A DNA stretch of 47,875 nt from an uncultured Pseudomonadota bacterium (GCA_903929455.1 CAIYVA010000181.1:1-47875), one strand, 5' to 3'; shown: positions 8,732-18,577, counted from the first letter of the stretch. The notes: generated from the sequence alone by a model not told the origin. Translations and numbers: made by a program.

Positions 8732-8760
8732 TGTTTACATCAAGGCCAAAACAAAGTCAA
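8732..8760 (-). promoter_or_regulatory. Candidate promoter of TonB receptor 1
   Basis: On the minus strand TTGACT (8760-8755) is followed after 17 bases by TAAACA (8737-8732), a good -35 with a weak -10, about 47 bases upstream of the receptor start. The downstream part holds two similar AC-ATTT(TT)GTT units (8716-8735), which could bind a regulator. Confidence 0.35.
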
Positions 8761-8780
8761 CGTTTAGCCAGTCCGAGCGC

Positions 8781-9596
8781 TCAGTCCTCAGACCACCCCA
8801 TGACGGGCGCGCCGATTCGCACCTCACCCACCGGGGCACCTGCCAGTACACCATTCATTCCAAAGGTGACGCCGCGAAGACGAGGATCAAAACGAAAGCG
8901 CTTAAGGGCAGGCATAGGATCAGAGGCAGGTACGCCGGTATCCTGATCAATCGACGGCACCTGACAGCGCGTGCAAGGCTTGACCAGTCGAATGCGTATC
9001 GTACCGATGGCGAGTATCGAGATGTGATCTTCAAAAAAAGGCGCCAGCCCCTCAATCACAATATTTGGACGAAAGCGGTCCATTGGTACGGGCTCGGGCA
9101 AGCTGCGGTTGAGATCACTCAGAGAGCTGCTACTACAGACCAAAACCGGATACCCATCGCTGAAGGCGATTGCAGAAGCCGAGTCCCCCACGTAGCTTGG
9201 GTCGGCATAGCGCTCGCTGCGAGGCGATACGCGAACCAAGCGCGCTTTGATCTGGAGCGCGTCATACAGCCAAGTGGCGACGTGATCTCCAGCATCCCAC
9301 GCAACAAGCACATCGTCCCACACCTGCACGCGACACTCCGAGCCGCCAACAAACGCATGGATATTGATCGCTACAGAGCCGGGATACGACAGGCTAAGGC
9401 CGGACTCAGTGACTAAAGCCTGCAGACAGGCCAAAGAAGGATGCGTTCGCTGCGACAAGAAACGGCCCCGTTCATCAGTGAGCATCCATGTTCGATCGTC
9501 TTTTAATCCATAAGGCCCTAAGCGCGCCATCGTCAGAGGCACCGCCCGAGCGCCTTTCAGCGGATAGATAAAAAGTCCAGCCACGCGAGGCGTCAT
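8781..9596 (-). CDS. MOSC-domain protein, YcbX-like
   Basis: A 271-residue protein with the MOSC N-terminal beta-barrel domain (VAGLFIYPLKGARA, DRTWMLTDERGRFLSQR) followed by a MOSC domain. The conserved MOSC cysteine lies in KPCTRCQVPSID near residue 220. YcbX-type proteins are molybdenum-cofactor enzymes that reduce N-hydroxylated substrates; the same role is inferred here. The ATG at 9596 is preferred to an upstream TTG (9614) because GAGGGG lies just before it and the protein then begins directly with the first domain strand. It is the last gene of the leftward operon, 33 bases after apt. Confidence 0.85.
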   Translation of the reverse strand: MTPRVAGLFIYPLKGARAVPLTMARLGPYGLKDDRTWMLTDERGRFLSQRTHPSLACLQALVTESGLSLSYPGSVAINIHAFVGGSECRVQVWDDVLVAWDAGDHVATWLYDALQIKARLVRVSPRSERYADPSYVGDSASAIAFSDGYPVLVCSSSSLSDLNRSLPEPVPMDRFRPNIVIEGLAPFFEDHISILAIGTIRIRLVKPCTRCQVPSIDQDTGVPASDPMPALKRFRFDPRLRGVTFGMNGVLAGAPVGEVRIGAPVMGWSED

Positions 9597-9629
9597 CGTC
9601 CCCTCAGGCGCCAACGGAGTGAGAAAAGC

Positions 9630-10142
9630 TCAAGCTGTCATTACACTGTGTAAGCGATGCGCGCTCAAGCGCGGCCGTCCTCGCAACGCCACGAGTTCCA
9701 TAATGACCGCCAGACCGACCACCTCCACGCCTAAGCGGGTGACAAGCTCACTGGCCGCGACCAGCGTACCTCCGGTTGCCAACACATCATCTACAATCAA
9801 CACACGACTTCCGGGTGCCAGCGTATTGCGCTGCGCTTGCAGACAGGCGTCGCCATACTCCAACTGGTAATTGACTGACTCCACGGGACCCGGCAACTTG
9901 CCCAGTTTTCGAAGTGGCATAAAGCCCGTACCCAACTGAGCGGCCGCTAACACACCAAAAATAAAACCGCGCGCCTCAACACCCGCCACCATATCAATGC
10001 GCTCAGATAAAAACGGCGCTACCAATTGACGCACCGCCTCCTGTAGCGCGGCGTGATCGGCCATCATCGGTGTCAAATCTCGAAATAAGACGCCTCGTAC
10101 GGGAAAGTCAGGCACTGCGCGAATGTAGTTATCAAGCTTCAT
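9630..10142 (-). CDS. apt: Adenine phosphoribosyltransferase
   Basis: A 170-residue enzyme converting adenine and PRPP to AMP in purine salvage. The family pattern is complete: DFPVRGVLFRDLTPMM at residues 12-27, EARGFIFG at 56-63, the flexible loop, and the PRPP-binding VLIVDDVLATGGT at about 114-126. Length is normal. The start lies two bases from the stop of the ATP-grasp gene, so it is co-transcribed and probably translationally coupled. Confidence 0.97.
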   Translation of the reverse strand: MKLDNYIRAVPDFPVRGVLFRDLTPMMADHAALQEAVRQLVAPFLSERIDMVAGVEARGFIFGVLAAAQLGTGFMPLRKLGKLPGPVESVNYQLEYGDACLQAQRNTLAPGSRVLIVDDVLATGGTLVAASELVTRLGVEVVGLAVIMELVALRGRPRLSAHRLHSVMTA

Positions 10143-10144
10143 TA

Positions 10145-11182
10145 TTAGCCTTCCTCATTCGCGCGCCACGCTGCCTGATAACCTCGCCCCAAAGACAATA
10201 GACGCGTCAGTAACCCATCATAATCTAGGCCGGCCGCATGAGCAGAGCAGGCAAAGTCCTCCTGCTCGGCTAGATTCGGATTTGCATTTGCCTCGAGCAC
10301 ATACACACCGCCATCCGCTCGCACTCGAAAATCCATGCGCGCATAACCGGTCAAATGCAGCGTTCTATAAATTCGTCGTGCCATCCGAGCCAAGGTGTTT
10401 GCCAATCCATCGGGGAGATCGGATGCACAGTCGGTGCGGATTCCATGGGCAACCTGATAGCGGCGATCCCACTTGACCTTGCGAGTGGCAATTGACGCTT
10501 GACCAGCGGACAGCGACCCGAAATGGAGCTCCCACGGCGGCAACGTCGTTAGTCGATCATTACCGAACACGCCGACATAGATTTCCCGTCCTTCAATGTA
10601 CTCCTCAACCAACGCATCGCTGTTGGTCTGCGCATGAACAAACTCGATGCGCTCTTGCAAGCTTTTGGCATCAAAACAAACGGAAGCCTGCGCGATACCC
10701 AAAGACGCGTCATCAGTCGCTGATTTGACAAAAAGCGGGTAACGTAACTTGGAGGGAAATCGAATGCGCTTGCCTCGCTCAAATACAGCAAATTGCGGTG
10801 TGGGGATTCGGTGGTAGCTTAACAACTGTTTCGACAATACTTTGTCGCGCGACAACATCAGGCCACGCGGATTGCAGCCTGTGTAAGGTTGCCTTAATAA
10901 CTCTAAGTACGCGACCACATTCTGGTCGTATAAGGTAATACCATCAAACTCTTCCAACAAATTAAAGACGACGTCTGGACACCACGCTTGTATGGTGTCA
11001 CGAAGCACAATCAAACTATCGTAGAGCCCAATGCATTGCACCTCATGCCCCAGTCGGCGTAGGTGAGACACCACATCAAACTCGGTCTGCCACTCATCAA
11101 TCGCAGATTGTGGCTGCCCTTTCAGCGTGTCGGGCGGAACCAAGCTGCCATGCACGAGCACCAGAACACGTAATTTTTTCAT
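10145..11182 (-). CDS. ATP-grasp ligase, D-Ala-D-Ala ligase-like
   Basis: A 345-residue protein of the ATP-grasp superfamily related to D-alanine-D-alanine ligase. A Rossmann-like N-terminal domain begins MKKLRVLVLVHGSLVPP; the ATP-grasp core holds YTGCNPRGLMLSRDKVLSKQLL, PLFVKSATDDASLGI, LVEEYIEGREIYVGVFG and the metal-binding C-terminal MDFRVRADGGVYVLEANANPNL. This subfamily is distinct from Ddl and its amino-acid or peptide substrates are unknown. The ATG at 11182 is preferred over a start 60 bases upstream because it gives the usual N-terminus and follows the preceding stop as TGAAATG. Its position between a phosphatase/ADP-ribosylglycohydrolase fusion and apt does not reveal the substrate. 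Confidence 0.82.
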   Translation of the reverse strand: MKKLRVLVLVHGSLVPPDTLKGQPQSAIDEWQTEFDVVSHLRRLGHEVQCIGLYDSLIVLRDTIQAWCPDVVFNLLEEFDGITLYDQNVVAYLELLRQPYTGCNPRGLMLSRDKVLSKQLLSYHRIPTPQFAVFERGKRIRFPSKLRYPLFVKSATDDASLGIAQASVCFDAKSLQERIEFVHAQTNSDALVEEYIEGREIYVGVFGNDRLTTLPPWELHFGSLSAGQASIATRKVKWDRRYQVAHGIRTDCASDLPDGLANTLARMARRIYRTLHLTGYARMDFRVRADGGVYVLEANANPNLAEQEDFACSAHAAGLDYDGLLTRLLSLGRGYQAAWRANEEG

Positions 11183-11183
11183 T

Positions 11184-12764
11184 TCAGAAAGACGCAACGG
11201 GTCTGTCTGCAGCCATCGGAACGATGGGCGCAGCGGAGACATCGGTTAAAGCAGCGAGCAACAACCGATCGGCCACTGAGGAGATACGATCGCGCTGCAT
11301 CAGGGCGACAGACCAATGCGGGGGAATGGATGAGAAGCCATAGATCGCGCCCGCTAACTGTCCCACTAACGCACTATTGATGTCAGCGTCGTGGCCGAGA
11401 TTGACGGCACACAGTACGGTGTCGCGGAAGTTCCTGCCCTGACTCAAGCACCAACGAAGCACACGCACAGTGTCGACAATCGTGCCCCCAGCCAAGGCAG
11501 ACCATTCAGAGGCTGTGCGTGCCTGCTGCGGATCCTCCGCCAGCACGGCCAAAAACGCAGGCGTCAGCGGATGCCGCACCCAAAGCTCTGGTAGCGGACA
11601 AAACTCAGGGGACAATAGCTCAGCGGCACTCGCACCCTGCAATGCCCCCAGCACGAGTGCGGCGATATAACGACTGGCATCCACCACCATCGGCGCATCG
11701 TGGGTTAATCGGGCCAAGCGCTCCGCAAGCAATAACGCCGCTTCGGGATCGACCAGATGGGAAGCGGCGACAACACCCATTCCGAGCAAAGGCTCGCGAT
11801 TAAGCCGCAGTCGCTCAACACTGGATGACCCATCGACGGCAGATTCCTGATTGAGGAAAGACACCGTAGGCGCGGTGATCCCAACACACTGGCCCGTTGC
11901 TGAGTCTGTCCCTAGACGCTGCCAGTCGCGTAACCGCCGCCGATAGTCTTCGGCGTCAAAGCCTGGATGCTCCAAAAGACTATCCGCCAACATCAGTGGC
12001 ATCGCGGTGTCATCGGTCCACGCGCCGCGCGGCAAATCGAAAGGACCACCACCGAGCAAGTCACGGATCGGCATAAACGTGCCGGCGGTCCGCGCCTGTG
12101 CAGGGGCTGCCAAGGCATCACCGAGTGCAAGCCCGTACAACAGACCTTGATAGCGGTCGCGCATATGCGCGGTGATATCCTCAAAGGGAAATGACACCGC
12201 CTCATGCGTCAGCACCGCCGATACCTCGCACCATTGGCGAATATAGTCAGCCTGCTCTTCGGTTTCTGGCGTGCGCGGAAACTCTCGGTGGCGCGAACTA
12301 TCGCGCCACAGTTGGGTTAGCGCGGCCAGCGCCTGCTCACCATCCGCTAGGCGCCGCGCGAGGTAACAGCCAATGACCAGACCGGTGCGGCCTATGCCGG
12401 CGTGACAGTGCACATAGACACAATGTCCATCTGCGAGCGCTCGATCAATCTCATCTAAGATGCGATTCATCTGCAAAGCATCCGTCGGCAACCCATGATC
12501 TAGTATCGGATGCCGGGAGTACACGACCGGACGATGAGCATCTACGAGAGCCGTCGGCGGCAACAGCGCATCGTAGGGTTCTAACTCACCATGGCACGTC
12601 AGATCGATCCACCAACTGACACCCACCGCCATCAAATCGTCGAGTCGATCAAAGGTGCGAGCCTCGGTACGCGCACCCGGATAACGGCCCGCCAGAATGC
12701 GCCCCGGCTCTACCCAATACGTCTGTTTCGGCGCATCCAGCGGCTTGGCCTTTACTCCGGACAC
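11184..12764 (-). CDS. Fusion: dual-specificity phosphatase + ADP-ribosylglycohydrolase
   Basis: A 526-residue two-domain protein. Residues about 15-180 form a cysteine phosphatase of the dual-specificity type: the P-loop is [10 protein letters not shown] with nucleophile Cys120 and Arg126 (Cx5R). Residues about 204-500 form an ADP-ribosylglycohydrolase (DraG/ARH) domain with [11 protein letters not shown], the Mg-binding WTDDT (249-253) and the C-terminal [18 protein letters not shown] (from about 456), where the usual DADT reads DADI. It could therefore remove both phosphate and ADP-ribose from targets; this is inferred from domains. The GTG start has GGAGG five bases upstream and overlaps the ttcA 3' end by 13 bases. 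Confidence 0.88.
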   Translation of the reverse strand: MSGVKAKPLDAPKQTYWVEPGRILAGRYPGARTEARTFDRLDDLMAVGVSWWIDLTCHGELEPYDALLPPTALVDAHRPVVYSRHPILDHGLPTDALQMNRILDEIDRALADGHCVYVHCHAGIGRTGLVIGCYLARRLADGEQALAALTQLWRDSSRHREFPRTPETEEQADYIRQWCEVSAVLTHEAVSFPFEDITAHMRDRYQGLLYGLALGDALAAPAQARTAGTFMPIRDLLGGGPFDLPRGAWTDDTAMPLMLADSLLEHPGFDAEDYRRRLRDWQRLGTDSATGQCVGITAPTVSFLNQESAVDGSSSVERLRLNREPLLGMGVVAASHLVDPEAALLLAERLARLTHDAPMVVDASRYIAALVLGALQGASAAELLSPEFCPLPELWVRHPLTPAFLAVLAEDPQQARTASEWSALAGGTIVDTVRVLRWCLSQGRNFRDTVLCAVNLGHDADINSALVGQLAGAIYGFSSIPPHWSVALMQRDRISSVADRLLLAALTDVSAAPIVPMAADRPVASF

Positions 12765-13627
12765 GCGTCCTCCGCCGCCCTAATGCGCGTGGCTTCAAGC
12801 GCAGCAAAGTCAAACAAGGCAGCATCAGCCAACTGCGAGGGCGCCACATCTCGTAGTGCCGAGAAAATAGACTCCACCCGGCCCGGCTGTTCGCGCTCCC
12901 AATCTTTCAGCATCTGACCAATCACCTGACGCTGTAGCGTCGTCTGCGAGCCACACAGGGTGCAGGGAATGATCGGGAACTGACGCGCTTTCGCGTACCG
13001 CGCGATAGACCGCTCAGGCACATAGGCGAGTGGCCGAATGACTATATGACGCTGATCATCAGACAGCAGCTTAGGCGGCATCGCTTTCAGCTTGCCACCA
13101 TGGAAAAGATTCAAAAAAAGCGTTTCTAAGATGTCGTCGCGATGATGTCCCAGAGCAATCTTGGTGCAACCATGCTCGCTGGCATAGTGATAAAGCGCGC
13201 CGCGCCGCAGACGCGAGCACAAACCACACATGGTCTTACCCTCCGGTATGACTCGCTTCACGACCGAGTAGGTATCCTGCTCAATCACATCCCAAGGCAC
13301 ACCCAGCTGGGTCAGATACTCTGGAAGAATGTGCGCAGGAAAACCAGGCTGCTTCTGATCTAAATTGACGGCCAGCAGCTCAAAACGAACGGGCGAACTG
13401 CGCTGTAGTGACAGCAGCAAATCCAGCAGCGTGTACGAGTCTTTGCCGCCAGATAGACAGACCATTACCTTGTCGCCCTCGGCGATCATGGCATAGTCAT
13501 CAATCGCCTTGCCGACTAAGCCGCGCAGCTCAGCCTGCAAGCGCTTAAAATTTTTGGAAGCCCTTTCAGCGCTCGAGGGAGCGGCCCGCGTACTGGGGAA
13601 AGGGACTAAGTGCGTACCGGTATCCAC
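12752..13627 (-). CDS. ttcA: tRNA 2-thiocytidine(32) synthetase
   Basis: A 291-residue TtcA, which thiolates cytidine 32 in a subset of tRNAs using ATP and an iron-sulfur cluster. The PP-loop [14 protein letters not shown] is at residues 59-72, the paired cysteine motifs are CGLC (134-137) and CTLC (222-225), and [14 protein letters not shown] follows at 160-173. All are conserved, and length fits. The GTG at 13627 has AAAGGA about four to ten bases upstream. It begins eight bases after the carboxypeptidase stop and its 3' end overlaps the phosphatase/ADP-ribosylglycohydrolase gene. Confidence 0.97.
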   Translation of the reverse strand: MDTGTHLVPFPSTRAAPSSAERASKNFKRLQAELRGLVGKAIDDYAMIAEGDKVMVCLSGGKDSYTLLDLLLSLQRSSPVRFELLAVNLDQKQPGFPAHILPEYLTQLGVPWDVIEQDTYSVVKRVIPEGKTMCGLCSRLRRGALYHYASEHGCTKIALGHHRDDILETLFLNLFHGGKLKAMPPKLLSDDQRHIVIRPLAYVPERSIARYAKARQFPIIPCTLCGSQTTLQRQVIGQMLKDWEREQPGRVESIFSALRDVAPSQLADAALFDFAALEATRIRAAEDACPE

Positions 13628-13635
13628 GCCATCCT

Positions 13636-15138
13636 TTAGGGAATTGATTCGAAGTACTTCGCTTCCAAGTAGCGAAGCGCAGGAGCGGACGATAGTGGCC
13701 TATCAGTGGCCTCTTTCACAAGATCCTGTACCGTCATGCGGGCACCGACTTCATATACATGCGTGCGCAACCAACTGGACAGACCCGAAAAATCACCTCG
13801 CGCCAACTCAACATCAAGTTCCTCGCGATCCGACCGCAGGCGCTCCCATAACTGCATGGCGATCAAACCACCTAGGGCATACGCCGGGAAATAACCAAAC
13901 TGGCCAACGTACCAATGGATATCCTGAAGACAGCCATCCACGTCGTTGCTTGGCTGTATACCCAACCTCGAGAGCGACGCCTCATTCCATGCCTCTGGTA
14001 GCTGAGCCACCGACAACTCACCAGAGAGCAGTTGTTTTTCCAGCTCATAGCGCATCATGATGTGTGCAGGATAAGTGAGTTCATCCGCATCCGCACGACT
14101 CAAACCATGATGAACCCGTGTCAGATGACGGTAGAGATTCTCAACCTCCCACTCGGGACCACTCACGCCATAGTGTTTTTCAAGCAACGGCTTTAAGTAA
14201 CTTAAAAATGGTCGACTGCGAACCACCATTTTTTCAAAAATCAGCGACTGGCTTTCTTCTAAGGCCATGCCGCGGTTGCGACCTACCGGCTGGCTACGCC
14301 ACTCAGTGGGCAGACCTAAGTCATACAGCGCGTGACCAGTCTCATGCAATGCACCAAGCAAGCCCTGGAAGGGATCCGTCGGGTTAAATCGCGTGGTGAT
14401 GCGAATATCCCCTGCCATACCCTCTGTGAAGGGATGCTCACTCTCATCGAGCCTGCCGCGATCAAAGGGGAACCCTAAGGACTTCATGACCTCAACGCAC
14501 AGTGCGCGCTGTTTAGACGCTGGAAACTTACCCACCAAGGGAGCGACGGGTCTGGATGCTTGCTCTGCGAGCGCATCACGCACCATGGCTGGCAAACGAT
14601 GGCCCACTGCTTTAAACAAGCCGTCGATCTCGGCGGTGGTCACCCCCGGGCTAAACTCGTCGATCAACGCATCATAAGGGGAGAGCCCTAGATGACTGCC
14701 TAACAGCGCTGCCCGATCACGCGTGAGACTGACGACCTCAGCCAAATGCGGCGCCACGTCTGCAAACTGCCCACTGCGTCTGGCCTCCAACCAATGGATT
14801 TCAGCGCGCGCACTCGCCTTGGCGAGACGCGAGATCAAATTATTGGGCGTGGCGATCGCATGGTCGCGTTGGCGGCGCATCTCGCGGAGATTGGCGATCT
14901 GCCAATCTTCTAGCATCTGACCGTTGGCCTGGGCGCGATCGAGCAGCCGAGATACCTTAGGCGCGGTCAGGAGCGCGTGACACTCCATCTCGATGGCAGC
15001 CAATTGGTCGCCGCGGACATCAGCGCTGCCACGCGACATCATCACAGCAGCATCCCAGCGAAGCAGCGCGAGCGCGCCCCGAAACGCGTGGAGACGGCGA
15101 AATTCTTCCTCGAGCTGCTGATAAGGCGAAGCGGCCAT
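13636..15138 (-). CDS. M32-family metallocarboxypeptidase
   Basis: A 500-residue carboxypeptidase of the Taq/Pfu M32 family, cytosolic, removing C-terminal residues with a broad preference. The zinc site is HETGH at about residues 265-269 ([16 protein letters not shown]), with downstream family blocks [14 protein letters not shown] (third ligand Glu), [12 protein letters not shown] and [17 protein letters not shown]. Length matches the family. ATG at 15138 with GAAGGA upstream is chosen over a start 84 bases earlier that adds a tail unlike the family. It is the first gene of the leftward operon ending with the MOSC gene. Confidence 0.93.
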   Translation of the reverse strand: MAASPYQQLEEEFRRLHAFRGALALLRWDAAVMMSRGSADVRGDQLAAIEMECHALLTAPKVSRLLDRAQANGQMLEDWQIANLREMRRQRDHAIATPNNLISRLAKASARAEIHWLEARRSGQFADVAPHLAEVVSLTRDRAALLGSHLGLSPYDALIDEFSPGVTTAEIDGLFKAVGHRLPAMVRDALAEQASRPVAPLVGKFPASKQRALCVEVMKSLGFPFDRGRLDESEHPFTEGMAGDIRITTRFNPTDPFQGLLGALHETGHALYDLGLPTEWRSQPVGRNRGMALEESQSLIFEKMVVRSRPFLSYLKPLLEKHYGVSGPEWEVENLYRHLTRVHHGLSRADADELTYPAHIMMRYELEKQLLSGELSVAQLPEAWNEASLSRLGIQPSNDVDGCLQDIHWYVGQFGYFPAYALGGLIAMQLWERLRSDREELDVELARGDFSGLSSWLRTHVYEVGARMTVQDLVKEATDRPLSSAPALRYLEAKYFESIP

Positions 15139-15388
15139 GGTTCCTTCAAAGCTGGCGAAGGTGACCTGAGAGGGAGTCAGTGGCCGCACACAGGCGGCTG
15201 TCAGGTCACCAGTGTTAAGCACCAGCGAAGCGCAGTATATCAGCGAGGAGCCCTAAAGGCACGCCCATATCGACTTAACTAATTGTTTTTGTTATAAATA
15301 ATTTTATTTCCGGTATGGAATGCCGGTGGTGGCGATCAAATCACCCCCCCTATCCTGGCCATTGACCGTGGCCCGCGATCGACGCCCC

Positions 15389-16369
15389 CTACGCCAAGAC
15401 AGTCCGTACAAAATCGGTCAGCAGGATCTGCGGACTCGCCAACACCTGCTGGCCTAACACCGAATTCCAATAGGACTCGGAGCCATGCGCCAGACGCCAC
15501 TCGTGCAAGCGGCGGGTATAGCGCTGCAACTCATACTCAGCCGTGATGCCAATGGCGCCGTGGATGGCATGTGCCGTGGCAGCAGTGAGTTGCGCCGCCT
15601 CGCTGGTGCGGGACTTCGCTACCGCACTGGCCAACAAAGAAGGAACGCGTCGCCCACATTGAAAAGCGGATTCCGCAGCAACCAGGGTCGCCGCCACGTG
15701 CTCCGCCATCACACTCAACTGATGCTGGATGGCCTGAAATTTACCAATCGACTTACCAAACTGCGACCGATCATTGCCGTACTGCAGCGTCAGATCAAAG
15801 ACGCGCTTAGACGCCCCCGCGATGAGCCCCGCATGCAAGACCGCGCCAAGTGCCTGCATATCCACACTCACCAAGGGCCGCACGGCTCGCGCCTGCCCCA
15901 CAGTCCAACTGAGCGAGGCAGTCATACTGCCGCGCACACCGGTAGGAACACGAACAGCCTGCGCCACCGGGAGCAACAAAAACGCATCCTGATGAGCGCC
16001 TAAGACATAGTCCGCGGTCATCGCAAAGGGAACGAGAGAAGCAGTGATATCACCCTGATGGCTGTTGGTCAGTGCCGGGGCGAATGTGATCGTGCCAGAA
16101 GGACGATCCAGAGGCGCCAGCAATAAACGCGCCACCATCGTCGATGCGATAGGTAACGGCAGCGCGGTCGCACCAAACAACATCACGATCGGATAAAACT
16201 CGCTCATCTGAAGGCCAGCACCGCCCTCCTCTTCAGCGGCCAGCAAATCAAAAAAGCCGCCTTCCTCTAACGCTGCATAGAGTGCATGGGCGCCGTGACC
16301 GGCTTCGGCCGAGCGCACCGCCTCCACCGCATGTGCACTCAATATCGCGTCAATGGCTTCCAAAAACAT
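15389..16369 (-). CDS. Acyl-CoA dehydrogenase, small/partner subunit
   Basis: A 326-residue, N-terminally reduced acyl-CoA dehydrogenase-fold protein. The C-terminal helical domain is clear: RVFDLTLQYGNDRSQFGKSIGKFQAIQHQLSVMAEH (FAD/dimer contacts, residues about 190-225) and HAIHGAIGITAEYELQRYTRRLHEWRLAHGS near the end. The catalytic Glu position is not evident, as in partner subunits of heteromeric acyl-CoA dehydrogenases in actinobacterial and proteobacterial steroid and side-chain degradation. It follows the larger subunit gene by 12 bases and is the last gene of the three-gene operon. Substrate unknown. Confidence 0.85.
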   Translation of the reverse strand: MFLEAIDAILSAHAVEAVRSAEAGHGAHALYAALEEGGFFDLLAAEEEGGAGLQMSEFYPIVMLFGATALPLPIASTMVARLLLAPLDRPSGTITFAPALTNSHQGDITASLVPFAMTADYVLGAHQDAFLLLPVAQAVRVPTGVRGSMTASLSWTVGQARAVRPLVSVDMQALGAVLHAGLIAGASKRVFDLTLQYGNDRSQFGKSIGKFQAIQHQLSVMAEHVAATLVAAESAFQCGRRVPSLLASAVAKSRTSEAAQLTAATAHAIHGAIGITAEYELQRYTRRLHEWRLAHGSESYWNSVLGQQVLASPQILLTDFVRTVLA

Positions 16370-16381
16370 AACTGTCCTTGT

Positions 16382-17539
16382 TCAACGCAGCCCAAGGCCG
16401 CGCGCGATCATGCCGCGCAAGATTTCGCGCGTACCACCCCGCAATGAAAACGCTGGCGCTGCCTGACTGACATAAGCAAGCGCACGATAGAGCTCCGGAT
16501 CAATCGCGGCACCAGGCTGACTGCCAAGAGAGGCCTCTATCAGATCAGGTATCGACTGCTCAAAGCTGGTCCCCAAATCCTTCACCAACGCCGCCTCCAC
16601 CACCGGACTCTCACCACGCGCCAACTTACTGGTCGTCGTGATTGACATGTGCCGTAGCGTGACCAGATGTGCGGTTAAACGGCCAATCGCTACCACCTGC
16701 TCATCGCTCGCAGTCCCCGCTTTAAGCGCCGCGATCCAACAATCAAGCAGCACGATGCTTGAATACAGCCGCTCTGGACCGCTGCGCTCAAAGGCAAGCT
16801 CCGCCGTCACCTGCTCCCAACCTTGACCGGGCATGCCAATCAACGCGTCCTCAGGCAAAAACACATCATCAAAAAACGTCTCGCAAAAATGCTGATCCCC
16901 CGACAGATCCTCAATGGGACGGATGGTCACGCCAGGTAAAGACAAATCAATAATGAATTGCGACAAGCCTTGGCTACGATCGGCGGGCGTGCCTGAGGTG
17001 CGCACCAAGGCAATGCTGTAGTGGCAGCGGTGACCATGCGTGGTCCAAACCTTGCGACCATTTAACCGCCAACCGCCCTCTACCGGCGTCGCTCGACTGC
17101 CCACACTCGCGAGATCAGAGCCGGCATTAGGCTCGCTCATACCGATACAAAAAAAAGCCTCTCCCCGACAGATGCGCGGCAAGTAGAAGGCTTTTTGCTG
17201 CTCCGTCCCATACTTTAAAATGAGGGGGCCGCTCTGACGATCGGCAATCCAGTGAGCAGCCACAGGCGCACCCACTGCCAATAACTCTTCCACCAACACA
17301 AAGCGCGAAAAGGCATCAAGCTCAGCGCCGCCATAACGCTTAGGCAAGGTCACTCCAACCCAACCCCGCGCGGCAAGCCTCTGACTAAATTCGCTATCAA
17401 ATCCTGCCCACGAGCGTGAACGGATATCGGCTGGTGCCTGCGAAAACTGGGATTGCAAAAAGACCTTCACCTCAGAGCGAAAGGCTTCTGCCGCTGGCGG
17501 CAGAGCGGCCAAACGGAATTGGTCTAGTAAATCAGCCAT
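16382..17539 (-). CDS. Acyl-CoA dehydrogenase, catalytic subunit
   Basis: A 385-residue acyl-CoA dehydrogenase with the full three-domain layout: helical N-terminus, beta-barrel middle domain with CIGMSEPNAGSDLASV (residues 131-146) and WTTHGH, and C-terminal helices ending FSLRGGTREILRGMIARGLGLR. The ELAFERSGPER segment (about 247-257) resembles the FadE26-like subgroup, which pairs with a smaller subunit and carries the catalytic base. The adjacent 326-residue gene is the probable partner. FAD-dependent alpha,beta-desaturation of an acyl-CoA is expected; the acyl group is unknown. The ATG overlaps the stop of the enoyl-CoA hydratase gene by one base (TGATG). Confidence 0.9.
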   Translation of the reverse strand: MADLLDQFRLAALPPAAEAFRSEVKVFLQSQFSQAPADIRSRSWAGFDSEFSQRLAARGWVGVTLPKRYGGAELDAFSRFVLVEELLAVGAPVAAHWIADRQSGPLILKYGTEQQKAFYLPRICRGEAFFCIGMSEPNAGSDLASVGSRATPVEGGWRLNGRKVWTTHGHRCHYSIALVRTSGTPADRSQGLSQFIIDLSLPGVTIRPIEDLSGDQHFCETFFDDVFLPEDALIGMPGQGWEQVTAELAFERSGPERLYSSIVLLDCWIAALKAGTASDEQVVAIGRLTAHLVTLRHMSITTTSKLARGESPVVEAALVKDLGTSFEQSIPDLIEASLGSQPGAAIDPELYRALAYVSQAAPAFSLRGGTREILRGMIARGLGLR

Positions 17540-18333
17540 CAGTCAGCAAACCTCGGTGGTCGCTTTTCCTTAAAGGCACTGACCGCCTCACGATGCTCCG
17601 CTGTTTTGTGTGCCAACGCCTGAAAGCCAGCAGATAACTCCAACAAGGTATCAAGACGAGTATGCAATCCCTCGCGCATCAGTCGCTTGGTCATGCGAAC
17701 CGCCTGAGGGGCATTCGCAGCGATACGATCCGCCAATTCGTTAGCGGCCGTCAGCAACTCATCGTGCGGCACCACTCTCGACACCAAATTCCAAGCTAAC
17801 GCTGTCTGCGCATCAATCACGTCAGCGGTGAACGACATCTCAGCCGCTCGCGCTAGGCCAATCACGCGTGGCAGTAACCAAGCTCCGCCATCTCCCGCAA
17901 CAATTCCCAACTTGACAAAGCTTTCTGCAAATTTTGCTTTTTCAGACGCAATACGGATGTCACACATGCACGTCAGATCAAGACCTGCGCCCATGGCGTG
18001 ACCATTGACCGCGGCAATGACCGGCACATCCAAATTAAATAACGCCAGCGGTAAGCGCTGAATGCCACGACGATATTCATCTCTAATGGCCAAGCCTTCA
18101 ACATCCGGCGCGGCTTGGCGGATCATTTCATTGATGTCGCCGCCTGCACTGAAGGAGGGCCCGTTACCGGTTAAAATCACAACGCGTACACTTGAGTCAC
18201 GCTGGATTCGCTCGATCGCCACCAAGAACTCATCAACCGCGGTATTACCCGTTAATGGATTACGCCGTTCTGGCTGATTCATCGTCAACGTCACAACGTG
18301 TCCGCGCTGCTCGTATAAAAGAAAAGTATTCAT
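17539..18333 (-). CDS. Enoyl-CoA hydratase/isomerase family protein
   Basis: A 264-residue crotonase-fold protein, first gene of the operon. Recognisable are the CoA-binding GNGPSFSAGGDINEM (residues about 57-71), the oxyanion-hole VNGHAMGAGLDLTCMCDIRIASE (113-135) and FVKLGIVAGDGGAWLLPRVIG (143-163). One hydratase Glu position reads Asp here (AGDGGAW), so hydratase versus isomerase activity is open. With the dehydrogenase pair downstream it would supply the dehydrogenation and hydration steps of a beta-oxidation round; thiolase and hydroxyacyl-CoA dehydrogenase are not in the window. Confidence 0.9.
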   Translation of the reverse strand: MNTFLLYEQRGHVVTLTMNQPERRNPLTGNTAVDEFLVAIERIQRDSSVRVVILTGNGPSFSAGGDINEMIRQAAPDVEGLAIRDEYRRGIQRLPLALFNLDVPVIAAVNGHAMGAGLDLTCMCDIRIASEKAKFAESFVKLGIVAGDGGAWLLPRVIGLARAAEMSFTADVIDAQTALAWNLVSRVVPHDELLTAANELADRIAANAPQAVRMTKRLMREGLHTRLDTLLELSAGFQALAHKTAEHREAVSAFKEKRPPRFAD

Positions 18334-18577
18334 GGGTCGTTTAAAACTCGTTGTCAGAAAAGGTGGGTAAGATCACCTACGGGGCGAGCCAGCGGTCGGT
18401 CGCCTCAACGCCCGTTTAGTTGACCACACTCCCATTGGTTTAAGGGCACAATAATCGCTCGCTTTTTGCTCGGAATTACCCGACAAGACCACTCAAATGA
18501 CGGCAGTCGAGACGCGGCAGTCAACCGTACCCAGACTTAAACAACCAAAGCCTAAGACCGCCATCAGCAAAACGCGA
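18334..18577. other. Intergenic region upstream of the beta-oxidation operon
   Basis: I see no gene in these 244 bases, which must hold the promoter of the leftward crotonase operon and the 3' end of the DUF192 transcript. A direct repeat GGCAGTC lies near 18500 and 18515. No clear terminator or promoter is visible. Confidence 0.4.

Noticed and set aside
8706-9416. Plus-strand ORF of 236 residues over the MOSC gene
   Set aside because: The minus-strand frame has a complete MOSC protein with conserved Cys; this frame has no recognisable domain.
13509-14060. Plus-strand ORF spanning ttcA and the M32 gene
   Set aside because: It runs antisense across two well-supported genes and has a random, Pro/His-rich composition.
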